A program made the position numbers and the translations under genes. This document shows, one piece after another, positions 31,753 to 33,272 of a DNA stretch of 33,272 bases (its first letter is position 1; each line of letters opens with the position of its first letter). This stretch comes from Burkholderiales bacterium (lineage in GTDB: Bacteria; Pseudomonadota; Gammaproteobacteria; Burkholderiales; Casimicrobiaceae). A model generated the notes under the pieces. It was not told where the DNA came from and did not search any database. It saw only the letters and a list, made by a program, of their open reading frames with translations. The stretch covers positions 1 through 33,272 of the forward strand of contig JADZDA010000009.1 of NCBI GenBank assembly GCA_020851255.1. The letters run 5' to 3'.

Positions 31753-33216
31753 TTGAGCGGGAACATCGCGCTCTCGCTCGTCTCGCACACCAACGCCGGC
31801 AAGACGACGCTGGCGCGCACGCTCCTGGGCCGCGATGTCGGCGAGGTGCGCGACGCACCGCACGTCACGCATGAAGCGACCGCGTATCCGCTGATCGGCA
31901 CGCCCGAGGGCGACTCGCTCGTGCTCTGGGACACGCCCGGCTTCGGCGACAGCGCGCGGCTCGCGCGCCGGCTCTCGCAGCAGGGCAATCCGATCGGCTG
32001 GTTCCTGTCCGAAGTCTGGGACCGGTTCCGCGACCGCGCGTTCTGGCATTCGCAGCAGGCGGTGCGCAATGTCCGCGACCGGGCGGACGTCGTCCTCTAT
32101 CTCGTCAACGCGTCGGAAGCGCCGGCGGACGCGGGCTGGCTCGCGCCCGAGATGGACGTGCTCGCCTGGATCGGCAAGCCGATCGTCGTGCTGCTCAACC
32201 AGACCGGACCGCCGGGCCCGCGCGACGAAGAGGCCGCCGACGCGGAACGCTGGCGACGCGCGCTCGCGGGCAGGCAGGGCGTGCGGACGGTGCTCGCGCT
32301 CGACGCGTTCGCGCGCTGCTGGGTACAGGAAATCGTGCTGTTGCGCGCGATCGAGGCCGCGTTGCCGGCGGCCGGGCGCGAGACCTGCGCGCGGCTCACC
32401 CGCGCCTGGCAGGCGAAACGCCTGTCCGAGTTCGACTCCTCGATGGCGGTGCTCTCAGGACCGATCGCCGGCGCCGCGCTCGATCGCATAGCCGTGACCG
32501 AGTCCGGCGTGAAGAGCGCGTTGCGCCAGCTCGGGCGCGCGATCGGCGTCACCGGCACGTCCGAGGACGACCCGAGGTCGGCTGCCGCGCGCGCGCTCGA
32601 GACCCGGCTCGCGACCGATCTCGCCGCCGCCGCCGACCGCGTGATCGCGATCCACGGCCTCGAAGGCCATGCGCGCGAGGTCCTGGCCGGGCGCATCGCC
32701 CGGGCGACCGCGCTGGTGGCGCCGGTGAACGAAGGCAAGGCGGCGCTCGTCGGCGGCGCGGTGTCCGGCGCGGTCAGCGGACTCGCCGCCGATCTCGCGG
32801 CCGGCGGACTCACGTTCGGCGCCGGCATGCTGGCCGGTGCGGTGCTCGGAGCGCTGGGTGGCGCGGGACTCGCGCGCGGCGTCAACCTCGCGCGCGGCCA
32901 GGACGGCACGTACTTGCGCTGGGACGCGCGCTTCCTCGACGGGCTCGTCGCGGCGGCGTTGCTCCGCTATCTCGCCGTCGCGCACTTCGGACGAGGTCGT
33001 GGCGAGTGGGCCGAGTCCGAGGTTCCGCCGTTCTGGCACGAACGCGTCGCGACAGCCGTCGACGGCCGCGCCGCGGCGTTGTCCGACCTGTGGGGCCTAC
33101 GCGAGGCCATCGATCGCGATGCGCTCGCGGAGCGCCTGGCCGATGTCCTCGGCGGCGCCGCGATGGAAATCCTCGAGGGCCTCTACCCCGGTGCGCTCGG
33201 TGGCGACGCGGCGTAG
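31753..33216 (+). CDS. DUF3482 GTPase
   Basis: The 487-residue protein has an N-terminal Era/MnmE-like GTPase domain: P-loop S11-HTNAGKT18-T, a switch-II DTPGFGD and an NQTG in place of the NKxD specificity motif. The C-terminal DUF3482 region includes a long Gly/Ala-rich hydrophobic stretch (about 329-383) that may insert into or pack on the membrane. The start is TTG 31753, because GGGAGG sits at 31738-31743 and the family's SLVSHTNxGKT begins a few residues later. An alternative is that it begins at ATG 31730 and the present sequence has a one-base shift. It pairs with the DUF2868 gene; the biological role is unknown. Confidence 0.87.
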   Translation: MSGNIALSLVSHTNAGKTTLARTLLGRDVGEVRDAPHVTHEATAYPLIGTPEGDSLVLWDTPGFGDSARLARRLSQQGNPIGWFLSEVWDRFRDRAFWHSQQAVRNVRDRADVVLYLVNASEAPADAGWLAPEMDVLAWIGKPIVVLLNQTGPPGPRDEEAADAERWRRALAGRQGVRTVLALDAFARCWVQEIVLLRAIEAALPAAGRETCARLTRAWQAKRLSEFDSSMAVLSGPIAGAALDRIAVTESGVKSALRQLGRAIGVTGTSEDDPRSAAARALETRLATDLAAAADRVIAIHGLEGHAREVLAGRIARATALVAPVNEGKAALVGGAVSGAVSGLAADLAAGGLTFGAGMLAGAVLGALGGAGLARGVNLARGQDGTYLRWDARFLDGLVAAALLRYLAVAHFGRGRGEWAESEVPPFWHERVATAVDGRAAALSDLWGLREAIDRDALAERLADVLGGAAMEILEGLYPGALGGDAA

Positions 33217-33219
33217 GTG

Positions 33220-33269
33220 AAATTGGGGTCAGACTCGAATTACCGGCAAATTGGGGTCAGACTCGAATT
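33220..33269. repeat. Tandem repeat of a TTGGGGTCAGACTCGAA unit
   Basis: Two identical 22-base units (33220-33241 and 33248-33269), each with the core TTGGGGTCAGACTCGAA flanked by A/T-rich ends, are separated by ACCGGC, for a period of 28. Each is an imperfect palindrome with GTC-A-GAC at its centre and AAATT...AATT(T) ends. Units like this occur as dispersed repeats in betaproteobacterial genomes, often near REP-type tyrosine transposases. The array may continue beyond the window. Confidence 0.75.
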
Positions 33270-33272
33270 TCC

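Noticed and set aside
1-33272. tRNA, rRNA and CRISPR
   Set aside because: No cloverleaf-like segments, no conserved rRNA blocks and no regularly spaced repeats were seen other than the two units at the right edge.

Overview
The window is very GC-rich chromosomal DNA that reads as a betaproteobacterium, probably of Burkholderiales type and able to grow with little oxygen. The reasons are the gene content (Bug/TTT solute-binding protein, ThrH, DUF2868-DUF3482 pair, Lrp next to a fused indolepyruvate oxidoreductase, FNR-type boxes) and the TTGGGGTCAGACTCGAA repeats at the right edge. This placement is inference from gene content, not phylogeny. Coding density is high. I see no rRNA, tRNA, CRISPR array, prophage or complete insertion sequence.

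Layout. 1-3150: the tail of a possible metallo-beta-lactamase-fold gene converges on a two-gene B12-dependent diol dehydratase unit with the large and medium subunits fused. 3156-6266: GNAT acetyltransferase, LuxR-type regulator and two unrelated secreted proteins. 6707-9829: thrH, a small zinc-ribbon membrane protein, a formyltransferase-like protein and a secreted alpha/beta hydrolase. 9863-15645: an Lrp/AsnC regulator diverges from a 1198-residue indolepyruvate ferredoxin oxidoreductase, which overlaps tail to tail with an NAD-type malic enzyme. 15786-18396: a small catabolic unit made of a Bug solute-binding protein, an ACMSD-like amidohydrolase and a divergent MarR regulator. 18415-22872: a four-gene 2-oxoacid:acceptor oxidoreductase operon whose last subunit fuses a PorD-type ferredoxin to a GltD-like flavoprotein. 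Two FNR-type boxes lie upstream of it. 23100-28007: sulfotransferase, short MgtE transporter, a KefB/YbaL-type antiporter interrupted by an in-frame TAG, and a DUF808 membrane protein. 28047-33216: peptidyl-dipeptidase Dcp, then a DUF2868 membrane protein and DUF3482 GTPase pair. The last 50 bases hold a tandem repeat.

How the genes work together. Two separate thiamine-diphosphate iron-sulfur 2-oxoacid oxidoreductase systems, a malic enzyme and a B12-dependent dehydratase suggest metabolism of amino-acid or aromatic-derived 2-oxoacids and of diols under low oxygen. The flavoprotein fusion offers a direct route between the reduced iron-sulfur centres and NAD(P). The most unusual points are the split antiporter, the paired FNR-like sites spaced as for a class II promoter, two convergent gene pairs whose stop codons lie inside one palindrome, and an 8-codon mini-ORF that links the DUF2868 and DUF3482 genes.
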